The notes below the pieces were generated by a model, which was not told where the DNA came from, made no database searches, and was given only the letters and a program-made list of their open reading frames with translations. DNA of 64,000 bases. It comes from Thermoanaerobaculia bacterium. GTDB taxonomy: Bacteria > Acidobacteriota > Thermoanaerobaculia > Multivoradales > JAIOJS01. Location: positions 62,001 through 126,000 of the forward strand of contig JAUIDB010000005.1 of the NCBI GenBank assembly GCA_030429235.1, in the 5' to 3' direction. Of this stretch, positions 43,912 to 53,116 are shown piece by piece. Position numbers and translations under genes: made by a program. The stretch's first letter is position 1. The number at the start of each line of letters is the position of its first letter.

Positions 43912-46900
43912 CCGACCCCCCGACCCCGCCGCCGGACCTGCAGACGGCTCTGGCCGAGGATGCCGCCCACCGCGAGCGCATCCTGACCTCGCTCGACGAG
44001 AGCCTGTTGGTCGAAGCGGCGGCTGGTACCGGCAAGACGACCGCCCTGGTAGGACGGATGAGCGCGCTGTTGGCGACCGGTCGCACGACCGTCGACCGGC
44101 TGGTGGCGGTGACCTTCACCCGCAAGGCGGCGGGCGAGCTCAAGCTCCGGTTGCGCCACCAACTCGACCGCGAGCGGCGGGAGCGGCAGGACCCCGCCGA
44201 GCGGGCTTGCCTCGAAGAGGCGATGGCCCGATTGGAGGAGGCCAGGATCGGTACCATCCATTCGTTCTGCGCCGAGATCCTGCGGGAACGACCGGTAGAG
44301 GCCGGGATCGACCCGGCGTTCGAGGAACTCGACGAGGAGAGTGCGCGGAGCCTCCACCAAAGGGCTTTCGAGCGCTGGATCCAACCCCGGCTCGACGCGA
44401 TGTCGCCTACCTTGCGCCGAGCCCTGGCTCGGCTCGGGCTGCAGAGCTACGGCGAGGATCCACCGCTCACACGACTCCGTGTCGCGGCCTTCGGGCTTCT
44501 GGGCTGGCGCGACTTTCCGACCCCCTGGCGCCGAGAGCCCTTTCCCCGGGACGAACTGCTCGACCGTTTGATCGTGGAGGGGCAGTCCCTGGTCGAGCGC
44601 CTGGCCCACGGTCCGAAGGAGGATCCGCTGCGGGCTTCGATGGCCGTGCTCGAGGAAGAGGTGACCTGGCTGCAGCGGGCGGACTGGGGGGGAGAGCGGG
44701 ATGACGATCTGCTCGAGGCGCGGTGGATCGCGCTGATCGGTCCGCTCAAGTGGCGCTTTCGCAAGGGCCGAGGCAAGAAGTTCGGTCCGCTCGACCGGGA
44801 CGAAGTCCTCCGCCGGCGAGAGGAGCTGCTGTCCCTACTCCAGGAGTTCAAGGAGCGAGCCGATGCTGACCTGGCGGTCGGCCTGCGCGAGGAACTCGGG
44901 GGTTCGATGCGGCGCTACGAGGAGGCGAAGCGGCGCGAGGGAACGCTCGATTTCCTCGACCTCCTGCTGCTCACGCGCAATCTGTTACGCGACGACGGCA
45001 CCGTGCGTCGGCACTTCCAACGTCAGTTCACCCACCTCTTCGTCGACGAGTTCCAGGACACCGACCCCCTGCAGGCGGAGATCCTCCTCCTGCTGGCGGC
45101 GGACGATCCCGAGCAATCGGAATGGACGCGCACCGTACCGCGGCCGGGCAAGCTCTTCCTGGTTGGGGATCCCAAACAGTCGATCTACCGGTTCCGCCGC
45201 GCCGACATCGTGCTCTACCGAGACATCAAGGAACGGCTGGTGGCCGGCGGCGTGGCCACGGTGACGCTGTCGCGGAGCTTTCGAGCGGTCGAGGGGATCC
45301 AGCGTGTGGTCAACCGCGCCTTCGCGCTCCACATGCAGGGGGACCGCGCCACGGCGCAGCCGGAGTACATCCCGCTGTTACCGCATCGCGACACTCCCGA
45401 CGCGCAGCCTTCGGTGGTGGTCCTGCCGGTACCGGAGCCGTACGCCAAGTACCGACTGGCGGCCCGATCGATCGAGGCCAGCCTGCCGGATGCGGTGGCG
45501 GCGATGGTGCAGTGGATCCTGCACCAGAGTGGCTGGACGGTCGAGGATCCGGAGGCTCCGGGGTCGGGGCGGCAGGTGCCGGTGGCGCCGCGCCACATCG
45601 CGCTGCTGTTCCGCCGTTTCGTGCACTTCCGGACCGATGTCTCACGGCAATACGCTCGGGCGCTCGAGACGCGGCAGATCCCCCATGTGTTGCTGGGAGC
45701 TCGATCCTTCCACCAACGGGAAGAGGTCGAGACCCTGCGCGCCGCCCTGCACGCCATCGAGTGGCCCGACGACGAGCTGTCGGTCTACGCCACCCTGCGC
45801 GGCCCGCTGTTCGGGCTGTTGGACGAATCGCTACTGCGCTTCCGCGTCGAGGTGGGGAGTCTCCACCCCTTCCGGCGGCGCCCCGAGGGCGTGACCCTCG
45901 ACGGCGAGCTGTTGAGCGTGGTGTTGGCGCTGGAAGAGCTGGCGCGCCTGCACCGAGAGCGGCACCGGATCCCGATCGTCGATACCCTGCATCGGCTCCT
46001 CGACGGCGGGCGAGCGCACGTCGCCTTCGCGCTGCGTCCGGCCGGTGCCCGGGTTCTGTCGAACGTGCTCCACGTTCTCGAGTTGGCGCGTGGATTCGAG
46101 ATGCGGGGTGGACTCTCCTTTCGCCGCTTCGTCGAGTTGCTGGACGAGCGAGCGGCGACCCTGCAGTCGCGCCAGTCGCCGGTGGTCGAGGAGGGCGCCG
46201 AGGGGGTGCGGCTGATGACGGTCCATTCCGCCAAGGGGTTGGAGTTTCCGGTGGTGGTCCTGGCCGACCCCACGGCGAAGTTGAGTCGGGACCGGGCGGG
46301 TTCCTACCACGATGCCGGCCGCGGGCTGTGGGCCGAGAAGATTCTGGGTTGCGCTCCCTGGGAGCTGCTCGAGGCCGACGAGATCGAGTCGGGTCTGGAT
46401 GCCGCCGAAGGCGTACGGGTAGCCTACGTGGCGGCGACCCGGGCACGGGATCTCCTGGTGGTACCGGGGGTGGGCGACGATCCCTGGCCGGGTTGGCTGG
46501 CTCCGCTCGACGACGCCATCTACCCCGAGCGACGGGATCGCAGCCGGTCGGAACCCGCCACCGGCTGTCCTGAGTTTGGACGGGATTCCGTGCTCGACCG
46601 TCCGGCGAGCTTCGACATGACGCAGCTCGATCCCGTGCGTCCCGGGCGGCATCGGATCGGCGAGGACGGAGCGAATGCCAGTGAGGTGGTGTGGTGGGAT
46701 CCTCGTTGCCTCGAACTGGAAGTGCCCCGTCGGTTCGGGTTGGTGGCCGAAGACCTGCTGGTGGGTCGGGGAGAGGAAACCAAGCGCGACGCCGGGCTCG
46801 CTCGGTGGACGGCGTGGCAGCAGCGAGTCGGTCGTGCACTCGAGAACGGCGCACGGCCCGACCTGGAGGGAGTCACCGTCACCGGCTTGGAGGAGCCTCC

Positions 46901-47417
46901 ACCGCAGCCGATCGAAGTCGAGTTCGTTCAACTGGAGAGGGATCCGGGTCGACCGACCGGCCGTCGCTTCGGATCCCTGGTGCATGCCCTGCTGGAACGC
47001 CTGCCGCTGACCGTTCCCGAGGCTTCGGTCGGCGTGAGTTCCCTCCGCCCCCTCGCTCAGACCCTGGCACGCACTCTCGACGCCCCGCCGGAAGAGATCG
47101 ATGCCGCCGTCGTGGTGGCCGAGCGCGCCGTGGCCCATCCGTTGCTGCGTCGCGCCGCCGCGGCCCGCCACCTCCGCGAGGCTCCCTTCTCCCTGGCCCT
47201 CGACCCGACCGAGCCCGGAGGACCACCGCGGGTTCTCGAGGGGACGCTCGACCTCGCCTTCTCGGAGAACGGTATCGACTGGACCGTGGTGGACTTCAAG
47301 ACCGACCAGGCCGGGGCGGACCAGGAGGAGTACCACCGACAGCTCGGCTGGTACGCAGTGGCGTTACGGTCGCTGGGGGCCACGGGCGAGATCCGCGGCA
47401 TCCTGCTCGAAGTGTAG
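43908..47417 (+). CDS. addA: AddA helicase-nuclease subunit
   Basis: 1169 aa, GTG start inside the addB stop. UvrD-type helicase motifs: Walker A VEAAAGTGKTTALV, motif Ia TFTRKAAGELK, GTIHSFC, Walker B FVDEFQDTDPLQ, GDPKQSIYRFRRADI, VRLMTVHSAKGLEFPVVVL and VAYVAATRARDLLVVPG. A C-terminal nuclease domain has GSLVHALLERL, a D in LEGTLDLAF and DFKTDQ. The pair AddA plus AddB, each with a nuclease, replaces RecBCD. The next gene starts 107 nt downstream after a small hairpin (about 47419-47432). Confidence 0.95.
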   Translation: MTDPPTPPPDLQTALAEDAAHRERILTSLDESLLVEAAAGTGKTTALVGRMSALLATGRTTVDRLVAVTFTRKAAGELKLRLRHQLDRERRERQDPAERACLEEAMARLEEARIGTIHSFCAEILRERPVEAGIDPAFEELDEESARSLHQRAFERWIQPRLDAMSPTLRRALARLGLQSYGEDPPLTRLRVAAFGLLGWRDFPTPWRREPFPRDELLDRLIVEGQSLVERLAHGPKEDPLRASMAVLEEEVTWLQRADWGGERDDDLLEARWIALIGPLKWRFRKGRGKKFGPLDRDEVLRRREELLSLLQEFKERADADLAVGLREELGGSMRRYEEAKRREGTLDFLDLLLLTRNLLRDDGTVRRHFQRQFTHLFVDEFQDTDPLQAEILLLLAADDPEQSEWTRTVPRPGKLFLVGDPKQSIYRFRRADIVLYRDIKERLVAGGVATVTLSRSFRAVEGIQRVVNRAFALHMQGDRATAQPEYIPLLPHRDTPDAQPSVVVLPVPEPYAKYRLAARSIEASLPDAVAAMVQWILHQSGWTVEDPEAPGSGRQVPVAPRHIALLFRRFVHFRTDVSRQYARALETRQIPHVLLGARSFHQREEVETLRAALHAIEWPDDELSVYATLRGPLFGLLDESLLRFRVEVGSLHPFRRRPEGVTLDGELLSVVLALEELARLHRERHRIPIVDTLHRLLDGGRAHVAFALRPAGARVLSNVLHVLELARGFEMRGGLSFRRFVELLDERAATLQSRQSPVVEEGAEGVRLMTVHSAKGLEFPVVVLADPTAKLSRDRAGSYHDAGRGLWAEKILGCAPWELLEADEIESGLDAAEGVRVAYVAATRARDLLVVPGVGDDPWPGWLAPLDDAIYPERRDRSRSEPATGCPEFGRDSVLDRPASFDMTQLDPVRPGRHRIGEDGANASEVVWWDPRCLELEVPRRFGLVAEDLLVGRGEETKRDAGLARWTAWQQRVGRALENGARPDLEGVTVTGLEEPPPQPIEVEFVQLERDPGRPTGRRFGSLVHALLERLPLTVPEASVGVSSLRPLAQTLARTLDAPPEEIDAAVVVAERAVAHPLLRRAAAARHLREAPFSLALDPTEPGGPPRVLEGTLDLAFSENGIDWTVVDFKTDQAGADQEEYHRQLGWYAVALRSLGATGEIRGILLEV

Positions 47418-47492
47418 AGCCGTCGAGACGGCCGGCCGCTTCCGACGATCGGGGTGCTTGTGCCCCGCCGCGGTCGACCAGGATTGCCCGGC

Positions 47493-47498
47493 TATACT
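47493..47498 (+). promoter_or_regulatory. -10 element before the tandem secreted paralogs
   Basis: TATACT lies 26 nt before the TTG start at 47525, which also has GGAAGGGG as a ribosome binding site. No clear -35 was seen. Confidence 0.35.
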
Positions 47499-47524
47499 CA
47501 TCGCTCTAGTGGAAGGGGTGTGGT

Positions 47525-49858
47525 TTGCTGGAGTTTCGAGCCTTCGTTTCGGGCGTTCGCGGAAACGGCAGCGCCGAGGCCTGCGCCACAGGTATGCGAG
47601 GGTGTTTCTCCTCGAGGCGTCGCGCTCGGTGGTGGCACGGTGGGCCTCGGCCCTGGCAGCCACTCGCGGTCGTTTCCGTTTTCCTGGCGGCCAGCAGCCT
47701 CGGAGTCGGGCGGGCCGATCTCGTGGTCGTGCCCCAGCTGCCCTCCGCTTCTGGCGAATCTCAGGCTTCGGCGGCTGAGGGCTTCTCCCTGCACCTCGTC
47801 CCGGTCGATTCCTACCAGGAGCAGGTGGTCTCGGCGACGGAACCCGTGCAGGCCCCGTACGGTACGAGCCGAGTCTGGCTGCAGGGCGAGGGCCTGATGA
47901 CCCCGTTCTCCCAGCTGGTGTCCAACCGCGCCGGGGAGACCGAGCTGCTGGAACTACCGGTGGTCGCGGCCGGGATCGTGCAGAAACCGGTTGGCTTCGC
48001 CGACGAGGAGGACCTCGTGCTCCATCTCCTCCACGCCGGAGACTACCGAGTGGAGGGAACCCTGCGCTGGGAACTCTGGTTGCGTCGCCCACTGCCCGAG
48101 ATCACCGACGGGGTTCTGATGCCCGAAGGGCCGACGGTGGCGTTGCTGTGGGACGAGCGGCGGGACCGTTTCGTCGCGGCCAGCCGTCCGTTCGAGGTCT
48201 CCGCCGCGGCACCGGTGTCGGCGCCGCTCCGCGCCCCGGGCCCGGGGGGCGACCTTTGGGCTCGGGTCGCGAAGCGTTCCGCCGGACCAAAGGGTCCGGC
48301 TTCCGAGATCGAGCTCCTGCGTTCGCAGGAACGTCACGCTCCCGACCTGGTAATCGAGGTGGCCGAGCACTACGAGCTTTTCTGGTACGACCTGGATCCG
48401 GGTCCGATCTCGTTGCAGACGTCGTCGCCTTTGGGTTTCTTGGATGAGTCGCTGGAACTCGTTGCGGGTGAGGTTCGGTGGTTCGAGACCACACTCCGTG
48501 CGCCAGCCCGCCTCACTGTAGAGTGGTCGCTTCCGCCCCGAGTACGGTCTGCAGAAACGGCGATCTCTCTGCAACGGCTTCCGGCTTCGCAGGAACCGGA
48601 CGTTCGCTCCCTGCCGTCGTCCGAGTCATCGGTGGTCTACGCGGGTCTACCGGCGGGCTCCTACGAACTCGCATTGGAGACGGAGCTGGGCAGAACGTCC
48701 CGCCCGTTGCGCCTGGCCGAGGGCGAGGATGGTTACCAACTCCTGGCTCCCAATCTGATCACCCTGCAGGGATCCGTCACCCAGGGGGACGAAGGGCGTC
48801 GGGCGAGGCTCCAGTTCCGTTCCCCAGGGCGCAACGACGTCGCAACCTGGAGCGACGGGAACGGCGAGTACGTGGTCGACCTGCTCGAGCCGGCGGCGAT
48901 GGCGACCGTGACGTTGCTCGGGGAGGAGGAGAGTCCCACCGTCGAGTACTTCCGGCCCCCGATCGAGGAGAGCCGGCAGCTCGACTTCGTGCTGCCCGAC
49001 CACTACCTGACGGTCCGGGTCGTCGACGCCGAGAGCGGGAGGCCGATCGAGGCGGCGGCGGTGATCAGCCGCAACCTCTACCCCGACTCGGCGGCCAGTG
49101 ACGGCCACGCGGCGGGCAAGACTAGAGGCGTGACGCAGCGTACCGTCACCGATGTCGAGGGTGTGGCCTCGTTGCCTCCTCTGCGGGCTGGAACCGTCGA
49201 GATCGAGGCCTCCGCGAAGGGTTATCGGCGCCTGACCGAACCGCTCGAGATCGTGGTGGCGGAGGGTTTCGAACCGGAGGCCGAACTCCGCCTCGATCCG
49301 ATGGGGGAGACCCGCACCGTCCAACTCTTTCTCCCCCGCGGGGGGCCGGCACCCGGGGCGCGGGTGTTCCTGCGGGATCCGACCCTGATGCAGGAACAGA
49401 CCACCGCACGCGCCGATCGCCAGGGTCAGGTCGAGCTTCCGCTCGCGCTGCCCGGCGTGGCCGTGGTGCAGCATCCGGAGGCGGGGTTCTCGGCCTACGA
49501 CTGGCCGCCAGCGGACGGGGTGGAGGAGCTGACCTGGGTGCTCCCTCCGGCCGCCGCGCCCCTGCAGATCCGTGCCGTCGACGGTCGCGGCGAAGGGGTG
49601 GCTCAGGCCGAGATGGCGCTTCGCGTGGAGGGCCGGTGGTACCTCGGGCCGATGTTGGCGATTCTGACGCGCGGTCAAGTCGCTACCGACCCCCAGGGGT
49701 TCTGGCAGGTGGCGGGTCTACCCGCCGCCGCCATCGACATCGTGGTCTGGCCCTCGCGGCGGGGACGCATTCCGCAGTGGCTCGAGTCGGAGGTCGTGCG
49801 AATCGATCCTCCGTGGGGTGAGGTGCTCGACGTGCCGGTGGTGCAGTGGACTCCGTAG
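47525..49858 (+). CDS. large secreted protein with carboxypeptidase-like regulatory domains, unknown function
   Basis: 777 aa from TTG 47525, picked because GGAAGGGG lies 6 nt upstream; ATG 47594 is an alternative. The N-terminus is basic then hydrophobic (about 44-62), a signal peptide. Residues 85-330 form a module that recurs in the next gene, including LRRPLPEITDGVLMPEGP (186-203) and a WYDLDPGP block. Residues 405-680 contain three or so carboxypeptidase-regulatory-like beta sandwiches (ITLQGSVTQGD...NGEYVVDLL; VRVVDAESGRPIEAAAV...VTDVEGVASLPPLRAG). Such domains are common in exported surface proteins. No catalytic motif was seen. Confidence 0.75.
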   Translation: MLEFRAFVSGVRGNGSAEACATGMRGCFSSRRRARWWHGGPRPWQPLAVVSVFLAASSLGVGRADLVVVPQLPSASGESQASAAEGFSLHLVPVDSYQEQVVSATEPVQAPYGTSRVWLQGEGLMTPFSQLVSNRAGETELLELPVVAAGIVQKPVGFADEEDLVLHLLHAGDYRVEGTLRWELWLRRPLPEITDGVLMPEGPTVALLWDERRDRFVAASRPFEVSAAAPVSAPLRAPGPGGDLWARVAKRSAGPKGPASEIELLRSQERHAPDLVIEVAEHYELFWYDLDPGPISLQTSSPLGFLDESLELVAGEVRWFETTLRAPARLTVEWSLPPRVRSAETAISLQRLPASQEPDVRSLPSSESSVVYAGLPAGSYELALETELGRTSRPLRLAEGEDGYQLLAPNLITLQGSVTQGDEGRRARLQFRSPGRNDVATWSDGNGEYVVDLLEPAAMATVTLLGEEESPTVEYFRPPIEESRQLDFVLPDHYLTVRVVDAESGRPIEAAAVISRNLYPDSAASDGHAAGKTRGVTQRTVTDVEGVASLPPLRAGTVEIEASAKGYRRLTEPLEIVVAEGFEPEAELRLDPMGETRTVQLFLPRGGPAPGARVFLRDPTLMQEQTTARADRQGQVELPLALPGVAVVQHPEAGFSAYDWPPADGVEELTWVLPPAAAPLQIRAVDGRGEGVAQAEMALRVEGRWYLGPMLAILTRGQVATDPQGFWQVAGLPAAAIDIVVWPSRRGRIPQWLESEVVRIDPPWGEVLDVPVVQWTP

Positions 49859-50790
49859 TGCAGCGTGGGGTGGTTTCGCTAGCTGTCGGAGGCCTCGTGT
49901 TCCTCTTCGGAACGGGCCTGGAGGGCGGTTGGGAGAACCGCATCGACCTCAGTCAGGGTGAGATCGAAGGATTCAGGGCCCTAGCCATCGAGGTGGTCGA
50001 CTTCTCCGGGGCGGAGCGCGAGTTGCTCGATCCTGCGGGGTACGAAGCGCACCTGGTTCGGCTCGACGATCTGGATCGGGAACTGGTGGCGCCGTGTGGT
50101 GAGTGGTTCCTTCCCGAGTCGGGCCGCTACCGGGTCTGGGTCGAAGGGGACTGGGAGATCACTCCCTACGCGGGTCGTATGTCGTTCGGCCGGATCCCTT
50201 TCGCTGGGCAAGGGATGTCGGGGGGCTATCCGGTGGGGCCGGCGGGGCGGGTGGTGCTGCCTGACGCTTTCGCGGCTGCCGAGCACCTCACACTGCAGTT
50301 GTTCGCGGGGGAAGATGCGTCCGAGTTGGGTCGTGCTCGCGATGGGCTCTTCCGGCGGCGCCCCACCACCGAGATGGCGGGAGGTCTCCTGTTTCCCGAG
50401 GGGCGAGCCGTCGCGATGGTGCGGAACGAGCGGTCCGAGCAGGTGGTGGCGTTGAGCCGCCCCTTCCGGGTGACGGCTCGCAGGGAGGTCGTTCCCCGGT
50501 TCGATCCGACGCCGACCGCGGCCTCCCATCTCGTAGTCCGGGTGAGACGCCAGGTCTCGGAGGAGAGGGAGTACCGAGATCTAGAACTCGAGCTGCGCCA
50601 TGACGAGGTGCCAGTCCCGGCGGAGTTGGTAGCGCAGTCAGCCCGGTTCCTGGTCGCCGTCTGGTACGACCTGCCTCCTGGAGCCTACGAGCTCGAGGCT
50701 CGAACCCCCGAGGGACAGCTGGTCGCCGGCCCGCACGACCTGGCGGCCGGTACGATCGAGGTCGTTCGGTTGCGGATGGACCCGAACTGA
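49846..50790 (+). CDS. secreted paralog of the preceding protein's N-terminal module
   Basis: 314 aa from GTG 49846, overlapping the previous gene by 13 nt; GTG 49858, which touches the previous stop (TAGTG), is an equally possible start. A signal peptide (about 8-26) precedes one copy of the module found in the preceding protein: FRRRPTTEMAGGLLFPEGRAV (169-189) followed by a block ending ALSRPFRVTA, and later VAVWYDLPPGAYELEARTPEG aligned with the FWYDLDPGPISLQ region. It lacks the later beta-sandwich repeats. Function unknown; the two probably arose by duplication and are co-transcribed. Confidence 0.75.
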   Translation: MDSVVQRGVVSLAVGGLVFLFGTGLEGGWENRIDLSQGEIEGFRALAIEVVDFSGAERELLDPAGYEAHLVRLDDLDRELVAPCGEWFLPESGRYRVWVEGDWEITPYAGRMSFGRIPFAGQGMSGGYPVGPAGRVVLPDAFAAAEHLTLQLFAGEDASELGRARDGLFRRRPTTEMAGGLLFPEGRAVAMVRNERSEQVVALSRPFRVTARREVVPRFDPTPTAASHLVVRVRRQVSEEREYRDLELELRHDEVPVPAELVAQSARFLVAVWYDLPPGAYELEARTPEGQLVAGPHDLAAGTIEVVRLRMDPN

Positions 50791-50833
50791 CTGCTTTCTG
50801 TCCGCCCCGAACTGGCAGCCTCGAGCGTTCGAG

Positions 50834-50839
50834 TAGAGT
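50834..50839 (+). promoter_or_regulatory. -10 element of the large membrane protein gene
   Basis: TAGAGT ends 8 nt before ATG 50848, with no ribosome binding site between. This is the same near-leaderless spacing as at several other genes. Confidence 0.4.
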
Positions 50840-50847
50840 CGAATCGC

Positions 50848-52656
50848 ATGGAGTCACGATCGTCTGACCCGCGGGGTCGCTGGACCCTTCTCGGGTTCGT
50901 CGGCCTGGGGCTGATCCTCTACGGTCCGAGCCTGGGGATCGGCTACCTCTCGGATGATTTCCTCTACCTCGCGGCGTTGGAGGAGGGGTTCGGCCCTCTG
51001 CTCGGCCATCTGACCGTGGACTCGAATCCCAGGATGATCCGACCGCTGTCGGCGATCGGTTGGCTCCTCTCCCCGGTCCCCGGTGGCGCCGGGCTCCAGC
51101 ACCTCCTCTCGCTGTTCCTGCACGTTGCGGCGGCGTGGCTGGTGTTCCGGCTGGTGGCGTCGCGGGGGCCGGCCGATGGGGGCTCACCCAGCCGCCAGGC
51201 CACGCTGTGTGGCCTGCTCTTCCTGGCCTGTCCGCTGCTCACCGAACCGGTGCTCTGGCTCAGTGCCGCGCCGGACCTCTGGGCGACGGGGTTGGCCCTG
51301 GGGGCAGTGGCTCTCCTGCGTTTTGCAACTCCCTTCGGCCTCTTCGGTTCGGTCTTCCTCTTCGCCGGGGCACTGCTGGCCAAGGAGTCGGTCGTCGTCC
51401 TGCCCCTGATCGTGCTCTGCTGGTGGCTCGCCGAGCGCGACTCCCTACCCGCGGGCCGCTTGGTCTTCGCTTCGGGGGTTTTGGGAGCGGCAGCGGCCAC
51501 CTACCTGATCGGACGCTGGTGGCTCTTCGGGGGCCTCGGGGGGTACCTCGACGCCAGCGGTCGCAGCATCGCGGCCGGCTTCGATCTGGTCACCTACCTG
51601 CGCAATCTGGGGCTCCAGCTGCCGTGGCGGCTCTTGATGCCGTGGAAGCGATCGGGCGTCTGGTGGTTGCCGGTGGCTGGCCTCTCGGTCGGTCTGTTGG
51701 CGTGGTTGGGGGTGCGCGCCCGGCTCTGGCGGGTCCTGACCCAGAGTGGCGACCGCCGCCGGTTCTTCTATCTGGTAGCGGCCTTCGGGGCGAGCACTCT
51801 TCCCGTGGCGCCGGTGCTGTCGGTCGATGTGGACCACGGCGGGGGACGGTTGATCTACTTCCCCTTGGCGGTGGGCCTGGTCGGTTGCGGCCGACTGCTG
51901 GGGGCACTGCCGGAACGAGATCGCCGGGCGGTCACGGCTCCGTTGGTCGTCCTCCTCCTGGGATGGATGGTGGCGCTTTCGGCCAACACCAGGAGTTGGC
52001 GAGCGGCCGGCCGAGAGGTCGGGGAGACGCTCGACCACCTCCAGGCCAACGCTTCGCAGTGGTCCCCTGGCACCACGGTGTGGGTCGACGGCCACGACAG
52101 CTGGCACGGGGCCTACGTCTGGCGCAACGGTTTCGACTTCGCGTTGCGGCGGGTGGGGTTGGAGCCGCGAAGGCCCTGGCGCCTGGGAACGTTGGCGCGC
52201 GCGCCGGAAGCGTTGGCCGACGGATCCCTCGGTCGCTCGGTGTTCCAGATCGCGAGGGTGGCCGACGGCGAGTGGGCCGACCGGACGGAGTGCTACCGGG
52301 CGTTGGCGGCCGTCGCGGGCCCTCCGTTGGCGCAGTTCGAGGTCGGTGCCAACCTGGCAGTGCATGAGTTCGAGGTCAGGGTGGACGGCGGCCTACCGGC
52401 CGTCGCCGTCTTCGTCCGATCGGAGGATCCGGTGTCCGGCCATCTCTGGTGGCTTCACGACGGCATCCCGCGCTTCAACCCCACCGAACGACGGGCCTTT
52501 CGGAGCGACCTCCAGAGACCCGGAGTCCTCGCGCTGCCTGCGGTCTCAGGGCAGGGGGACTATCTGAGGATTGGCCTGGAACTCGCCCCCGAGAGCACCG
52601 GGGCCGTGAGCGGGGTCGAAGTCGTCGCCGCGCCGCCGGCCTGTGGTCGATCCTGA
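50848..52656 (+). CDS. polytopic membrane protein, GT-C glycosyltransferase-like
   Basis: 602 aa. About ten to eleven membrane segments fill the first 380 residues, then a soluble domain of about 220 residues. The first extracytoplasmic loop carries YLSDDFLYLAAL, the D-D motif position of GT-C glycosyltransferases such as PMT/ArnT relatives, followed by RMIRPLSAIGWLL. This makes a lipid-linked sugar transferase likely but unproven. The soluble part (VWVDGHDSWHGAYVWRNG onward) is not recognised. It follows the two secreted paralogs by 57 nt, so glycosylation or export of those proteins is one possibility. Confidence 0.65.
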   Translation: MESRSSDPRGRWTLLGFVGLGLILYGPSLGIGYLSDDFLYLAALEEGFGPLLGHLTVDSNPRMIRPLSAIGWLLSPVPGGAGLQHLLSLFLHVAAAWLVFRLVASRGPADGGSPSRQATLCGLLFLACPLLTEPVLWLSAAPDLWATGLALGAVALLRFATPFGLFGSVFLFAGALLAKESVVVLPLIVLCWWLAERDSLPAGRLVFASGVLGAAAATYLIGRWWLFGGLGGYLDASGRSIAAGFDLVTYLRNLGLQLPWRLLMPWKRSGVWWLPVAGLSVGLLAWLGVRARLWRVLTQSGDRRRFFYLVAAFGASTLPVAPVLSVDVDHGGGRLIYFPLAVGLVGCGRLLGALPERDRRAVTAPLVVLLLGWMVALSANTRSWRAAGREVGETLDHLQANASQWSPGTTVWVDGHDSWHGAYVWRNGFDFALRRVGLEPRRPWRLGTLARAPEALADGSLGRSVFQIARVADGEWADRTECYRALAAVAGPPLAQFEVGANLAVHEFEVRVDGGLPAVAVFVRSEDPVSGHLWWLHDGIPRFNPTERRAFRSDLQRPGVLALPAVSGQGDYLRIGLELAPESTGAVSGVEVVAAPPACGRS

Positions 52657-52733
52657 CGGTCGTTGCGCGGGACGGTCGTTGATGCGGGTGACGCGACGCC
52701 AACGCGTGATCGCGCTCCGCTGAGACCAGGGGC

Positions 52734-53105
52734 TCAGTGGACGCGCCGACTCGAGGGGTCTTCCTCCTCGCCCTCGTAGGCGTGGGCCAGCACGAAGAAG
52801 TAGGCGGCCAGCCGATTGGTTTCGTCTTCGACGATCAGCTCGAACACGAACTCCTCCTCCTGGTCGCCGCGGGTCCCCTCGACGTAAGCGATGGGCTCGG
52901 CCATCAGGAGCAACTCACCGAGCATCCGCTTGCCGCGGATCAACTGCACCAACAGGGTGCCGGGGTCTTCGGCACCGAAGTGCCAGTGAAGATCCTCGGC
53001 GTCGTAGAGCACGGTCTCGGGAGTGCCGGCGCGGAGGATGCAGTTCGGGTGGCGGACGAGCCACGCCCAGAAGGTATCGAACGGAAGGGTGATGCTGTTT
53101 TCCAT
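52734..53105 (-). CDS. small acidic hypothetical protein
   Basis: 123 aa from ATG 53105, 11 nt after the amidohydrolase stop. Not recognised. It has no signal peptide or membrane segment. The middle is predicted beta-rich (ETVLYDAEDLHWHFGAEDPGTLLVQL) and the C-terminus ends in a helix and acidic tail (AYEGEEEDPSSRRVH). Close spacing suggests it is co-transcribed with the amidohydrolase. The longer frame up to 53225 lies within that gene's coding end and is not used. Confidence 0.65.
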   Translation of the reverse strand: MENSITLPFDTFWAWLVRHPNCILRAGTPETVLYDAEDLHWHFGAEDPGTLLVQLIRGKRMLGELLLMAEPIAYVEGTRGDQEEEFVFELIVEDETNRLAAYFFVLAHAYEGEEEDPSSRRVH

Positions 53106-53116
53106 GGGAGATCCGG

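Noticed and set aside
52650-52685. Direct repeat GACGGTCGTTG
   Set aside because: Two copies 15 nt apart past a stop codon with no partner elsewhere; too short to interpret.
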